DNA of 45,495 nt from Moritella sp. JT01 (lineage in GTDB: Bacteria > Pseudomonadota > Gammaproteobacteria > Enterobacterales > Moritellaceae): positions 1-45,495 of the forward strand of contig NZ_LOCN01000012.1 of the NCBI RefSeq assembly GCF_001574435.1, given 5' to 3'. The position numbers and the translations under genes were made by a program. The notes beneath the pieces are model-generated. The model was not told the origin of the DNA. It searched no databases and saw only the letters and a list, made by a program, of their open reading frames with translations. Within the stretch, counting starts at the first letter, position 1; each line of letters starts with the position of its first letter. This document shows, one piece after another, positions 1 through 9,345 of the stretch.

Positions 1-58
1 CACAATGCTTAAACCGTTGACGACAAGAATCACCTTGCTTTAGCTGGGTGAGCTTCAA
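1..58 (+). mobile_element. IS200/IS605-like right end (partial)
   Basis: The order CAAGAATC, a short hairpin (TCACC pairing with GGTGA, about 27-52) and GAGCTTCAA is seen here. The same order occurs on the opposite strand at the right window edge (45440-45495). Two copies of such a hairpin-bearing end, with no gene inside the visible part, fit the right end of an IS200/IS605 (TnpB-type) element whose body lies left of the window. The family name is inferred from layout; no transposase residues are visible. Confidence 0.4.
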
Positions 59-118
59 AATATAATTAATCTATCAAATAGATATAAAGCAAATAAGGAA
101 AAATAGGAAATGTATGTC

Positions 119-426
119 TTATGATTTGTGAATAGACGCACCATCAAATGTTATCTTTGACAAGGCTTTATGATAAATTTTGATACCATCATATGCTTGC
201 TCCAATGCCGATACACAAATCTTAGGGTATGCCGAGGTCACACCATCTTCACAGGTAACACGGGTATGCCCACCCATTTAAATGGTGAGCGACATCGATA
301 TAACCCAGTAATTGCTGATTTTCCTGATCGATGACAACGGCTACATGGTGCTAACAATGGAATAGTACCACCCGCTACTGTGGTCGTGTCAAAACTGGCA
401 ATGGCTAGGACAGCAATAGTTCGCAA
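119..426 (-). pseudogene. Frameshifted remnant of an unidentified protein
   Basis: On the minus strand three frames give consecutive protein-like stretches: MRTIAVLAIASFDTTT, then VVIDQENQQLLGYIDVAHHL, then TRVTCEDGVTSAYPKICVSA and on to a stop at 119. Joining them takes two frameshifts. The gene would begin just after the end of grcA and end before the left insertion-sequence-like end. I do not recognise the family. The longest single open frame (238-426) is only part of it. A decayed gene is the simplest reading, though chance open frames cannot be excluded. Confidence 0.35.
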
Positions 427-440
427 ATATCTTTATGTTA

Positions 441-827
441 TTACATTGTTTTAGCGAATGTACGGCTAATAACGTCTTGCTGCTGTTCTGATGTTAATGA
501 ATTAAAACGCACAGCGTAACCCGATACACGAATTGTTAGCTGTGGGTAAGCACTCGGATTTTTAATTGCATCTTCAAGAGTTTCACGTGTTAATACGTTC
601 ACGTTTAGATGTTGGCCACCTTCTACTTTAGTAGGCTCTTCGATGGCAATATCACGCGACTCAAAGTTACCCAGTTCAGCTAAGTTAATCACGGCATCTT
701 GCGCAATCACATCATCAACAGTACCAATACATCTTGCTTGTTCTGCACTTTCATCAATGAGCCAAATTGAATTATTAAGACGCTGATCGTCAGCTTTAGT
801 GATTTGAACACCTTTTAATTTACTCAT
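441..827 (-). CDS. grcA: Autonomous glycyl radical cofactor GrcA
   Basis: The 128-residue protein has the size of GrcA (YfiD) and the glycyl-radical signature [13 protein letters not shown] near its C terminus, with the radical glycine at about residue 103. GrcA replaces the oxygen-cleaved C-terminal part of pyruvate formate-lyase, restoring activity after oxygen or acid damage. It acts in the cytoplasm. The gene stands alone on the minus strand. The next gene upstream, SCO, is also minus-strand but about 190 bases away, and an FNR-like palindrome lies close to the start. The E. coli gene is known to be controlled by FNR and ArcA. Confidence 0.95.
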   Translation of the reverse strand: MSKLKGVQITKADDQRLNNSIWLIDESAEQARCIGTVDDVIAQDAVINLAELGNFESRDIAIEEPTKVEGGQHLNVNVLTRETLEDAIKNPSAYPQLTIRVSGYAVRFNSLTSEQQQDVISRTFAKTM

Positions 828-846
828 TATATTACCTTCTATGTTG

Positions 847-860
847 TAGATTTAAATCAA
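847..860 (-). promoter_or_regulatory. FNR/CRP-like palindrome upstream of grcA
   Basis: On the minus strand the site reads TTGATTTAAATCTA, one base away from the FNR consensus TTGAT-N4-ATCAA. Its centre is only about 26 bases before the grcA start codon, too close for a classic -41.5 activator position. It may act as a repressing or accessory site, or be chance. The rest of 861-1020 is AT-rich leader and spacer with no gene. Confidence 0.35.
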
Positions 861-1020
861 CCATACAGCAATAAACCTTATAATTACAAGGGTTATAAAG
901 AAAATAATTAATACTTTATGGGTATTTTGTGTATATGTAGAATCAATGTTAGAACAAGGTTAAATCAGTGGGGGAAATGAACTTAAAAATCAATATTTAA
1001 CTGGCTCTTGTTCAGGTTGG

Positions 1021-1707
1021 TCAACTTCCTTTCGCATCGCTATAACGCTGCCGTACTTGCTTAAAATCTTCAAATAGGAGATCCGATGATAATATTGCAT
1101 CTCCAAAAGGGTTGGTTTCAGGTTCGAGTATGGCTTGTAATTTCCCTTCAGGATTAATCACCATAAAAGCGAAGCTGTGGCTAACGCTATAATTGTCATT
1201 AGTGGCTTCATATTCATAAATGGCAATAATATTTAAGCTATTTACAAACCCTAAATAAGTCACTTCCTCAACTTTCCTTAGCCCTATTATCTCGGGAGCG
1301 AAAAATGCCAAATATTCAGCCAATACTTGGGGGGTATCACGCTGAGGATCAACGGTATAAAAAATAATATCGACATCATCCTCAAATGCGCTTTGTTCTA
1401 AATGATCCTGGAACTGACTCAGTGCTAATAACGTCATCGGACAAATATCGCCGCAGTGCGTATAACCTGCAGCAACGATATGCCACTTGCCTAACAAGTC
1501 ATCTTGAGTAAAACGATTGCCATGTTGATCTTGTAATACAAAGTCCGTAATCGGCATCGCGTCACTCAAGGCAACCCCATTAATTTTCACTACGGGTTGA
1601 GATTGATATAACCCAAACAAAACCCTCAGCACAATAAAAAAAATGAATATGATGCTTAAGCCCAATCCGGTATATAAAAATTTATTAGCGGTTTTCTTTA
1701 AGGCCAA
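1021..1707 (-). CDS. SCO1/SenC-family copper chaperone
   Basis: A membrane anchor at about residues 12-33 is followed by a thioredoxin-like domain with the copper-binding CxxxC motif (CGDIC) and a later conserved histidine in the VSHSFAF segment. SCO proteins deliver copper to the CuA centre of cytochrome c oxidase subunit II from the periplasmic side of the membrane. It is the last gene of the oxidase operon, about 57 bases after the subunit IV gene. The start is TTG at 1707, chosen because GGAG sits 9 bases before it and no in-frame ATG precedes the anchor. Confidence 0.88.
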   Translation of the reverse strand: MALKKTANKFLYTGLGLSIIFIFFIVLRVLFGLYQSQPVVKINGVALSDAMPITDFVLQDQHGNRFTQDDLLGKWHIVAAGYTHCGDICPMTLLALSQFQDHLEQSAFEDDVDIIFYTVDPQRDTPQVLAEYLAFFAPEIIGLRKVEEVTYLGFVNSLNIIAIYEYEATNDNYSVSHSFAFMVINPEGKLQAILEPETNPFGDAILSSDLLFEDFKQVRQRYSDAKGS

Positions 1708-1764
1708 TTAAGGAGACTCCATTAACAACTTTCGATTGATAAACACCGATTTATAAAAACCTAT

Positions 1765-2082
1765 TTATAAAAATCTATTTATAAATACATAGCCAGCTTC
1801 TATATTCATTAAGGTAATGAAAATCAATATCGCAATAGGAGGAATGAATAACAGTAGCTTAACTGCAAAGCGTTCCCATTTTAGATGCATAAATACAGTT
1901 AAAATCAGCCCTGCTTTCATGAGCATGAAAAACAAGATAAGCGCCCAGCGTAAATAGCCTTGAACCTGAAAATAATCCACCATATAAGAACAAGCGCTTA
2001 AGGTGAATAACAATAACCATGCTTTAAGATAAAGGCTAATGGGGTGCACTTGACCCATTTTATGTGTTTGTGTGGACTTCAT
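1765..2082 (-). CDS. Cytochrome c oxidase subunit IV-type small membrane protein
   Basis: About 105 residues with three predicted membrane segments and the MHLKWE motif typical of the prokaryotic subunit IV (CyoD/CoxD-like) family. This subunit stabilises the haem-copper oxidase core in the inner membrane. ATG at 2082 is preferred over the GTG six bases upstream because GAGG lies 7 bases before it. The gene is directly downstream of subunit III, nine bases from its stop, in the same operon. Confidence 0.82.
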   Translation of the reverse strand: MKSTQTHKMGQVHPISLYLKAWLLLFTLSACSYMVDYFQVQGYLRWALILFFMLMKAGLILTVFMHLKWERFAVKLLLFIPPIAILIFITLMNIEAGYVFINRFL

Positions 2083-2091
2083 GATCACACC

Positions 2092-2769
2092 TCACCAAAG
2101 ATAGAAAAAAGCAAAAATAAATACCCACACCAAATCAACAAAATGCCAATATAGTCCCGATATTTCAACCGCTTGATAACCTTTATTTTCATAATCACCC
2201 GCACGTACACGTTTGGCAATGACGAGCAAATAAATAACGCCAATACTCACATGCAAACCGTGAAACCCGGTGATCATAAAAAAGGTGGCACCAAATTGTG
2301 CTGCGCCTAATGGGTTACTCCATGGCCGAACCCCTTCTTCAAAGATCAACTTGCTCCATTCAAAAGCTTGCATACCTACAAAAGAAATTCCGAATAAAGC
2401 GGTAATAAATATTAGATAACTGGCTTTGCGTTTATCGCCTTGATAGGCAAAATTAACAGCCATCGCCATCGTGCCGCTACTGGTAATAAGAATGAACGTC
2501 ATAATCGCAATCAACACTAAGGGCACGTGCTCCCCCGCGATCGTTAACGCAAATACTTCACTCGAATTAGGCCACACATCGACCGTACTCATTCGCACGC
2601 TCATATAAGCGGTTAGAAAAATACCAAAAATGAAGGTGTCACTGAGTAAAAATACCCACATCATAAACTTAGGCCAAGGCATATCAAACACAGAGCGATC
2701 ACTCGACCAATCAGATACTGCACTTTGCCAGCCTTTCTTTCCATCATCATTGTGGCTGTTATTATTCAT
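2092..2769 (-). CDS. Cytochrome c oxidase subunit III (first of two)
   Basis: 225 residues with about five membrane segments. The family pattern is present: the FMITGFHGLHVSIG helix and a C-terminal helix with WHFVDLVW. Subunit III supports proton uptake and the stability of subunit I. The start ATG has AGGAGA upstream. A second, divergent subunit III lies immediately upstream (2779-3480). The two may pair, or correspond to a split and duplicated arrangement seen in alternative aa3-type oxidase operons. Confidence 0.88.
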   Translation of the reverse strand: MNNNSHNDDGKKGWQSAVSDWSSDRSVFDMPWPKFMMWVFLLSDTFIFGIFLTAYMSVRMSTVDVWPNSSEVFALTIAGEHVPLVLIAIMTFILITSSGTMAMAVNFAYQGDKRKASYLIFITALFGISFVGMQAFEWSKLIFEEGVRPWSNPLGAAQFGATFFMITGFHGLHVSIGVIYLLVIAKRVRAGDYENKGYQAVEISGLYWHFVDLVWVFIFAFFYLW

Positions 2770-2778
2770 GACGTTCTC

Positions 2779-3480
2779 CTAAAAACCACAAAGCAATGCA
2801 ATCGTTTTGTAGGTACCTGGTGTTGCCGTTAACAATGCAAACAGCAACATCCACACAATAAACAAATAATGCCAATACCAAACACATAAGCGTAAGTTAG
2901 CCGTCAATCGTTCACTATCTGTATGTTTAAAAAAGGTAACCACAACCCGAATTAATGCAATAAAACCACCAGCCAAATGTAATCCATGAATACCCGTAAA
3001 CAAATAGAAATAACTGTTGGCTGGATTCCCATTTACCGCAAAACCCGATGCAGTAAGCTGCTGCCACACGAATAATTGCCCGATTAAAAACAAGCAACTA
3101 AATAACCCCGTCAGGCATAACGCCACCACCATACGTGTATGACCCACGCTCTCGTTAATCGGCTTAGTGGTCGCCGCAAAGCGAATAGAAATAGACGCCA
3201 ATAATAAGAACCCGCTGTTCACCCAAAGGGTAATGGGATTGCTAAAGGGTAACCAAGGCGGGCCCGCTAACGCCGTAAAATCGGGATATTGAGAACGTGA
3301 TAAGAAGGTAATTGAAATCAAGAAGAAAACAACGGTCACCACCATCAAAAAAAACACCAGCGCAGTTTTAGTTGATTGGGTCTGCGTCACTTTCAAGCAT
3401 TGCGTCTGATTATATGATTCGGAAATAGCAGCATCGTCTGGTAACCAAGGTTTACTGAGTAATTGGCGAATAATGTTCAT
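2779..3480 (-). CDS. Cytochrome c oxidase subunit III-like protein (second)
   Basis: 233 residues with membrane helices and the recognisable FTGIHGLHLAGG motif and a C-terminal CVWYWHYLFIVWMLLF helix of subunit III. It is clearly different in sequence from the neighbouring subunit III. ATG at 3480 is preferred over the GTG at 3486 because GGAGG lies 9 bases before it. It is essentially contiguous with subunit I upstream, which ends at 3483, so the two are probably translationally coupled. Confidence 0.82.
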   Translation of the reverse strand: MNIIRQLLSKPWLPDDAAISESYNQTQCLKVTQTQSTKTALVFFLMVVTVVFFLISITFLSRSQYPDFTALAGPPWLPFSNPITLWVNSGFLLLASISIRFAATTKPINESVGHTRMVVALCLTGLFSCLFLIGQLFVWQQLTASGFAVNGNPANSYFYLFTGIHGLHLAGGFIALIRVVVTFFKHTDSERLTANLRLCVWYWHYLFIVWMLLFALLTATPGTYKTIALLCGF

Positions 3481-3482
3481 TA

Positions 3483-5225
3483 TCACCGCCCTCCCTTATC
3501 TGTTAATAAACACTCTGAATCCGTTATATTTTGTGGGGTAAAATCAGTTTTGTGTCCAGGTACACTGTAATCATAAGCCCACCGGTAAACGACTGGCACG
3601 TTATCCCCCCAATTACCATGTATAGGTGGGCATTGCGGCGTTTGCCATTCCAACGACGTCGCTTGCCAAGGGTTAGCAACGGCAAGTTTACCGCGACGTA
3701 TACTCCAAATCAGATTGAAAATAAAGATCAGCTGACCCACACCAACAATCAAGGCGGCGACAGTAATACCAGCATTGAGTGTTTGTGTTGAATCCGGTAT
3801 GAAAGCGGTATCACCCAGCGCAAAATAACGGCGCGGTACACCAAGAAAACCAAGATAGTGCATCGGTAAATAAATCGCATAGGTGCCAATAAAAGTAACC
3901 CAAAAATGTAATTTACCCAGCCCCGTGTGCAGCATACGACCCGTTACTAGCGGGAACCAATGATAGATCGCCGCAAACAGCACCATGATCGGCGACACCC
4001 CCATCACCATATGAAAATGCGCAACCACAAAAAAGGTGTCCGACAACGGTAAATCAACCACCACATTACCCAAGAACAAACCCGTTAGACCACCGTGCGT
4101 AAAGGTAAAGATAAAGCCAATAGCGAAAAACATCGGCACCGTAAAATGAATATTGCCACGCCACAGTGTTAGCAGCCAGTTATAGACTTTCAATGCTGTC
4201 GGTACTGCAATAATCAAGGTGGTGGTAGCAAAGAAGAAACCAAAATAAGGATTCATCCCACTGACATACATATGATGCGCCCACACCACAAAACTAAGCC
4301 CCCCGATCGCGACGATCGCCCATACCATCATCCGATAACCAAAGATATTTTTACGAGCGTGAGTCGCGATCACATCCGACACCATGCCGAATGCTGGCAA
4401 AGCGACAATGTATACCTCGGGATGACCAAAGAACCAAAATAGATGTTGAAATAAGATAGGGCTCCCGCCGGTGTAGTCTAAGTTTTCACCTAAGGATAAG
4501 ATCGCAGGCATGAAGAAACTGGTCCCCAGTAATTTATCAAACAACATCATGATCGCGCTGACCAGCAACGCCGGAAATGCCAACAACCCTAAAATAGTGG
4601 CAATGAAGATACCCCACAATGTCAGTGGCATTCTCATCAGGGTCATACCACGAGTACGCGCTTGCAATATCGTGGTCACGTAATTAAGTCCACCCATGGT
4701 AAAAGCAATAATAAAAATGGCCAGCGATAACAACATCAACAATATACCGTTATCGGCCCCCGGCGTACCTTGCAAAATAGCTTGTGGTGGATACAAGGTC
4801 CACCCCGCACCAGTCGGCCCTCCGGTAACAAAAAAACTGGATATCAGCACGATAACCGATACTAAATAAGTCCAAAAACTCAGCATGTTCAGATAGGGGA
4901 ACACCATGTCTCTAGCGCCAATCATCAATGGGATCAGGTAATTACCAAAACCACCGAGTAATAATGCGGTAAGTAAATAGATCACCATAATGATCCCGTG
5001 CATGGTGACATATTGCAGATAAGAGCTTGGGTCTATAAAAGAGAAATGATCAGGGAAACCGAGTTGTAAACGCATTAGCGCAGATAATACTAAGGCGATC
5101 AAACCAACAAAAATAGCCGTGATTGAATATTGAATAGCAATCACTTTATGATCCAGACTCCACACATACTTAGCAAAAAATCCCGATGGTTGGTGATCGT
5201 CTGCTATAGGCTGTATTTCTTTCAC
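3483..5225 (-). CDS. ctaD: Cytochrome c oxidase subunit I
   Basis: 580 residues with about 12 membrane helices. It carries the haem-copper signature WFFGHPEVYI (CuB histidine, covalently linked tyrosine and the proton-channel glutamate), AHHMYVSGM and the HFHMVMG pair of haem ligands. HPEV with glutamate places it in the A1 type of oxidases. It reduces oxygen to water in the inner membrane and pumps protons. The start is GTG with a strong AGGAGG five bases upstream. It lies between subunit II and subunit III in one operon. No haem A synthase or CtaG gene is in the operon. Confidence 0.95.
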   Translation of the reverse strand: MKEIQPIADDHQPSGFFAKYVWSLDHKVIAIQYSITAIFVGLIALVLSALMRLQLGFPDHFSFIDPSSYLQYVTMHGIIMVIYLLTALLLGGFGNYLIPLMIGARDMVFPYLNMLSFWTYLVSVIVLISSFFVTGGPTGAGWTLYPPQAILQGTPGADNGILLMLLSLAIFIIAFTMGGLNYVTTILQARTRGMTLMRMPLTLWGIFIATILGLLAFPALLVSAIMMLFDKLLGTSFFMPAILSLGENLDYTGGSPILFQHLFWFFGHPEVYIVALPAFGMVSDVIATHARKNIFGYRMMVWAIVAIGGLSFVVWAHHMYVSGMNPYFGFFFATTTLIIAVPTALKVYNWLLTLWRGNIHFTVPMFFAIGFIFTFTHGGLTGLFLGNVVVDLPLSDTFFVVAHFHMVMGVSPIMVLFAAIYHWFPLVTGRMLHTGLGKLHFWVTFIGTYAIYLPMHYLGFLGVPRRYFALGDTAFIPDSTQTLNAGITVAALIVGVGQLIFIFNLIWSIRRGKLAVANPWQATSLEWQTPQCPPIHGNWGDNVPVVYRWAYDYSVPGHKTDFTPQNITDSECLLTDKGGR

Positions 5226-5258
5226 TCAAACCTCCTACCAAACCTTATTTAACAAACC

Positions 5259-6629
5259 CTATTGAACTGGCTGTAATGTAGCGATATACGCAAGAACATC
5301 GTCGATAGCTCGCTCGTCGTGCAGTAATTTAGACATCAGGATCATCTGAGAACCGTACATATCTTGTGGGTGTTTACCGCGAATACCTTGTTGATAGTTC
5401 TCTAATTGACGTTTAAGGTAGCCAGTATATTGTCCCGCTAACTTAGGCGCTTTTTGGGCATAATGTCCTTGAGCAAATTCACCATGACAAACGGCACAAT
5501 TTTTATAAATGTCACGCCCCACCGACACATTACCTCGACGTTCAGTTGACTGAGTCACTGTCACAGGGGGCAACGAATTAAGGTAACGACTGATATTAGC
5601 CACCGCAGTATCGTCAGCTAACATTGCTGCAAACGGTAACATTTGACGGCCATAAATATCATCATCACTGCCACCACGAATATTATTACGGAAATAATGT
5701 AACTGCCGATTAAGGTAATCACGTTCCTGACCCGCTAATGCTGGCGCACCGATCGTCCTATTCCCTTCACCATTCACGCCATGACAGGCAATGCACATGG
5801 TATACATCTGCTGGCCTGCCGAAATATCACGACTAATACGAGCAAGGCTTTGGCTAAATGTTGGCTGTTGGTTAAGCCATATTTGATAATCACGTTCAGA
5901 TTCAACAACAACGTGTCCACGCATTGTATAGTGGGCAATACCGCATAACTCGAGGCATAGAATTTCGAAACGACCAAGTAAAGTAGGTGTAAACCAGAGG
6001 TAAGATTGAGTGCCTGGCACCAAGTCCATTTTCACTCTAAATTGAGGAACGGTGAAATTATGTAACACATCTTTAGAGCGCAATAACACTTTAACCGGAT
6101 GTTCGATAGGCAGGTGTAATTCATTACTATTGATCAACACGTCGTCTTGCCCATGTGGATCTTCTGGGTCGATACCAAACGGATTATTCTGATTAATTAA
6201 CGGAATGGCTGTACGACCAAGTTTGCCGTCCTCACCAGGTAAGCGAAAGCTCCAATGCCATTGCTGGCCAACCACTTCGACCTCACTCGCATCTGCTGGC
6301 ACATTGACAAAATCAGCCCAAACAAACAGCCCAGGTGTTAGCATAGCGATAATACCAATCGACGTTAATACCGTTAACCAGCCTTCTAATTTACGATTCT
6401 CCGGATCATAATCTGCTTTTCTTTTTTTGTTGTAACGGAACCTATACACTACATAAGCGAGAAACAGGTTCACGGCAACAAATACTATACCCGTGACCCA
6501 GAAGGTAATATTGATAGTTTGATCTATTGCAGTCCAATTAGACGCGATAGGCGTAAACCACCATGGACTAAAGAAATGAAACAATAAGGAGCTAATAACC
6601 AGTAAGAGAATTACTACCGCAATAACCAT
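5259..6629 (-). CDS. ctaC: Cytochrome c oxidase subunit II with two fused cytochrome c domains
   Basis: 456 residues. Two N-terminal membrane helices (about 1-20 and 40-62) are followed by the periplasmic cupredoxin domain. The CuA ligands are visible: His190, Cys225, Cys229, His233 and Met236. Two haem c sites follow, CIACH at 279-283 and CAVCH at 378-382. Usual caa3 oxidases carry only one such domain, so this is a diheme version that could take electrons from a soluble or membrane donor. It is the first gene of the leftward operon; the promoter should be in 6630-6763. Confidence 0.93.
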   Translation of the reverse strand: MVIAVVILLLVISSLLFHFFSPWWFTPIASNWTAIDQTINITFWVTGIVFVAVNLFLAYVVYRFRYNKKRKADYDPENRKLEGWLTVLTSIGIIAMLTPGLFVWADFVNVPADASEVEVVGQQWHWSFRLPGEDGKLGRTAIPLINQNNPFGIDPEDPHGQDDVLINSNELHLPIEHPVKVLLRSKDVLHNFTVPQFRVKMDLVPGTQSYLWFTPTLLGRFEILCLELCGIAHYTMRGHVVVESERDYQIWLNQQPTFSQSLARISRDISAGQQMYTMCIACHGVNGEGNRTIGAPALAGQERDYLNRQLHYFRNNIRGGSDDDIYGRQMLPFAAMLADDTAVANISRYLNSLPPVTVTQSTERRGNVSVGRDIYKNCAVCHGEFAQGHYAQKAPKLAGQYTGYLKRQLENYQQGIRGKHPQDMYGSQMILMSKLLHDERAIDDVLAYIATLQPVQ

Positions 6630-6763
6630 AATTGAACCATCGATTATTGTCAGTTTTACAAAATATAAAACTAACTAGTGACCTGAAAACCAGTGTAATT
6701 AATAAGCATAGCGCAAGAAATTTGAATTGCGTTGCGAAATAACTAAAGCCGTGTTTAAGGTGA

Positions 6764-7312
6764 TCACTTCATCATGCGGTTATATGTATCCTGACAACTC
6801 ACTACCCAATGTGGAGAACCCGCGCCACAACCTACCGGTTTAACATCGGGGTGCGATCGCATTATCACGCCAAAATGATGCTCCTGTACCGGATCCACAT
6901 CGACAAATAAGATATGTTTCCCTTTTATTAATAGCGATTGAAAGCGAACAAAGTTCACATTCGGCTTCTGAAAACCAATGAATCCGCCTTCCCAAATACA
7001 AAATCCAAAACTCAACATAGACAAAAATATAAAGGGTAACCAACCTGCAGCGCCATTCGTCCAGCCCATCATATAAGGTATCACTAACGCAAACATCGCA
7101 ATAATAACGCCAACACCAGCCCCTATTTCTCCCCCCCGAATAACATCTTGCTTAAGTAATGATTCAACTTCATGTAAATGGTGCTGCTCAACATGGTAAT
7201 CATCAAGACTTAATACATGGATTTGAGGTTCAGTAAATCCTTCTGCTTCTAGCTCCTTTTCAACAATCTCTAACTCATCAAGATCATCAGATACATAATA
7301 GTGTCTTAGCAT
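6764..7312 (-). CDS. Conserved two-TM membrane protein of unknown function
   Basis: About 182 residues beginning MLRHYYVSDDLDELEIVEKE. An acidic cytoplasmic N-terminal region is followed by two adjacent membrane segments (IGAGVGVIIAMFALVIPYMM and a second about ten residues later) and a C-terminal domain with FVDVDP. The layout is that of a small family widespread in marine gammaproteobacteria and without a firm function. The start at 7312 is chosen over the longer frame to 7372 because AAGG lies about 11 bases upstream and the added N terminus does not look like the family. It is transcribed on its own. Confidence 0.7.
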   Translation of the reverse strand: MLRHYYVSDDLDELEIVEKELEAEGFTEPQIHVLSLDDYHVEQHHLHEVESLLKQDVIRGGEIGAGVGVIIAMFALVIPYMMGWTNGAAGWLPFIFLSMLSFGFCIWEGGFIGFQKPNVNFVRFQSLLIKGKHILFVDVDPVQEHHFGVIMRSHPDVKPVGCGAGSPHWVVSCQDTYNRMMK

Positions 7313-7577
7313 AGTAACTACCGCCTTGAAAACTGTCGTAATTAACACACAAAAATACATAACCATGCTCAAACCATAGTCTGGTTATCTAGATAAGTGA
7401 ATATAAAAAAGGTAATTAACAGTTTCATCTATCACTAAGTTATACCTTTAAATGGCATAAATTCCACAAATCAGCACTATTTTAGATATTTATTTCTTAT
7501 TTATCGCATTGTTCTTCCATACTCATTAATTAGACTAAGTAATTCAAAAAACAAATCACAAGTGAGTGGGATCTGAT

Positions 7578-9143
7578 ATGATATTCAAAATAAAAGAATC
7601 ATTAGCACTGATTATGATGCTATCTCTCGCATTGACATTATCAGGATGTCACCGCCATGATGATAATTTAGGGGATGCTGCTGACGACAGTGCACAGCCA
7701 ACTGAGCCAAAAAAACCAACTGAATTAGACATATTGCTACAAGCACTCATCACCGAAAAAAATCTTGACCGCTCAGCGACCGCAAACCGTGATATTCCTT
7801 CGATTGACTCCCCGCTTGCTAATTTAGGTAAAAAATTATTCTTTAGCCAAAGCCTCGGCGGTAATTTTGATAGCGCCTGTGCTAGCTGTCATCACCCCAC
7901 ACTTGGTGGTGCAGACGAATTAAGTCTCCCTATTGGTGTCGAATCAATAAATACACAAGTGCTTGGTCAAGGACGTAACAATAGTGAAGGTATACCCTTC
8001 GTACCACGCAATAGTCCTACCATATTTAATATCGCTTTATGGGACGGCAGTTTATTCTGGGATTCTCGCGTCGAGAGTTTAGGAAAAGAAGTTGACCAAA
8101 ATGGTGCGGCATCGGGCATTAGTACACCAGACAGCGGCTTTGGCGTAACAGATAACAATGCAGGTTCTAATTTGGTTGTTGCACAAACTCGATTTCCCAT
8201 TACGTCAAATCACGAAATGAAAACGGCTGATTTTGAAAATGACAGTAGCAGAGATGTCATTCGTCATCACCTTGCCGCGCGTCTGGGCGATTATGACGAA
8301 GGCGCAGGTGAATTGACCCGTAATCAATGGCTAACCGAATTCCAAACGGCATTCAATAGTAATGCTGATACAGAGGATCTTGTCACCTTCGCAAACATCG
8401 GCACAGCCATGGGTGAATATGAGCGATCTATGGTGTTTATCAACTCACCATGGCGTAATTATCTCGATGGTGATATTACCGCATTAACAGAACAGCAAAA
8501 ACAAGGTGCGTTGTTATTCTTTAATACACCTAAAGACAATGGTGCAGGCTGCTCGGCGTGCCATAGTGGTCCGCTGTTAAGTGACGAACGCCATAACATT
8601 ATTGCCTTTCCACAAATCGGCATTGGTAAAGGTGATGGCAGCAATGGCGATGATGATTTTGGTCGTGAGCGCGTAACCGGTAACACTCAGGACAGATATA
8701 ACTTCCGAACACCAAGCTTATTAAACGTTGCTGTAACATCGCCTTATGGCCACGCCGGTACATTTGATTCATTAGAAAGAGTGCTGCGCCATCATATCAA
8801 CCCAATTCGCAGTATTGATGATTATGTTAATGACAATGAGTGGTGTCAATTAGCACAATTCAAGAATGTCGCAAACTGTACAAGCTTATATCCAAACGTT
8901 GAAGCTAATGGCGAACTTGCATTAGCTAAACTAGAGCAAGAGCGCCAAAATGGAACATCACGATTACCAAATATGGACTTAAATAATAAGGACGTTGATC
9001 AATTGGTGGATTTTCTCAATAGCCTTACAGATCCTTGTGTCGAAGACCGTGATTGCCTTGCCCCTTGGATTGCAGATGAAACAACGGATAATCCCGATGA
9101 CCAAGTGCTTATTGGAACGGACATAAATGGCAACCCATTATAA
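7578..9143 (+). CDS. Diheme cytochrome c peroxidase / MauG-like lipoprotein
   Basis: The protein begins with a lipoprotein signal ending in LSGC, so it is probably anchored in the envelope. Two haem c motifs follow, CASCH (about residue 105, counted from the upstream GTG) and CSACH (about 329), with conserved PRNSPTIFN and FRTPSLLNV segments of the bacterial diheme peroxidase/MauG superfamily. Such enzymes reduce hydrogen peroxide with electrons from cytochrome c or oxidise protein side chains. ATG at 7578 is preferred to GTG at 7566 because it gives a cleaner signal peptide. The length (about 521 residues) exceeds classic CcpA (about 330), which fits the MauG-like group. Confidence 0.85.
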   Translation: MIFKIKESLALIMMLSLALTLSGCHRHDDNLGDAADDSAQPTEPKKPTELDILLQALITEKNLDRSATANRDIPSIDSPLANLGKKLFFSQSLGGNFDSACASCHHPTLGGADELSLPIGVESINTQVLGQGRNNSEGIPFVPRNSPTIFNIALWDGSLFWDSRVESLGKEVDQNGAASGISTPDSGFGVTDNNAGSNLVVAQTRFPITSNHEMKTADFENDSSRDVIRHHLAARLGDYDEGAGELTRNQWLTEFQTAFNSNADTEDLVTFANIGTAMGEYERSMVFINSPWRNYLDGDITALTEQQKQGALLFFNTPKDNGAGCSACHSGPLLSDERHNIIAFPQIGIGKGDGSNGDDDFGRERVTGNTQDRYNFRTPSLLNVAVTSPYGHAGTFDSLERVLRHHINPIRSIDDYVNDNEWCQLAQFKNVANCTSLYPNVEANGELALAKLEQERQNGTSRLPNMDLNNKDVDQLVDFLNSLTDPCVEDRDCLAPWIADETTDNPDDQVLIGTDINGNPL

Positions 9144-9210
9144 CGCAGCGGCTAACGGCCTAGGTGTAATTAATCACATAAACTTGTGATCTAAGGTGTT
9201 ACATAACAAC

Positions 9211-9345
9211 ATAATTGATGCCTTAGTTCACAGAGTGAATCATCATCAAGGTCAAGCAGAGGCAGTCAGCGCCTTCCTTGAAAAACGCCCAGCTAAGCTA
9301 ATGATGACAGGCCTAGCCTTTAAACTGCTAACCGTATTGCTTTAA
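9211..9345 (+). pseudogene. Remnant of an enoyl-CoA hydratase C terminus
   Basis: One forward frame reads through GQAEAVSAFLEKRPAKL to a stop at 9345. The pattern of an acidic helix followed by AFLEKRP is the typical end of crotonase-family enzymes. No upstream body, start codon or ribosome site is present, so this looks like the surviving tail of a deleted gene. It overlaps the end of the convergent TetR gene by 18 bases. Confidence 0.4.
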
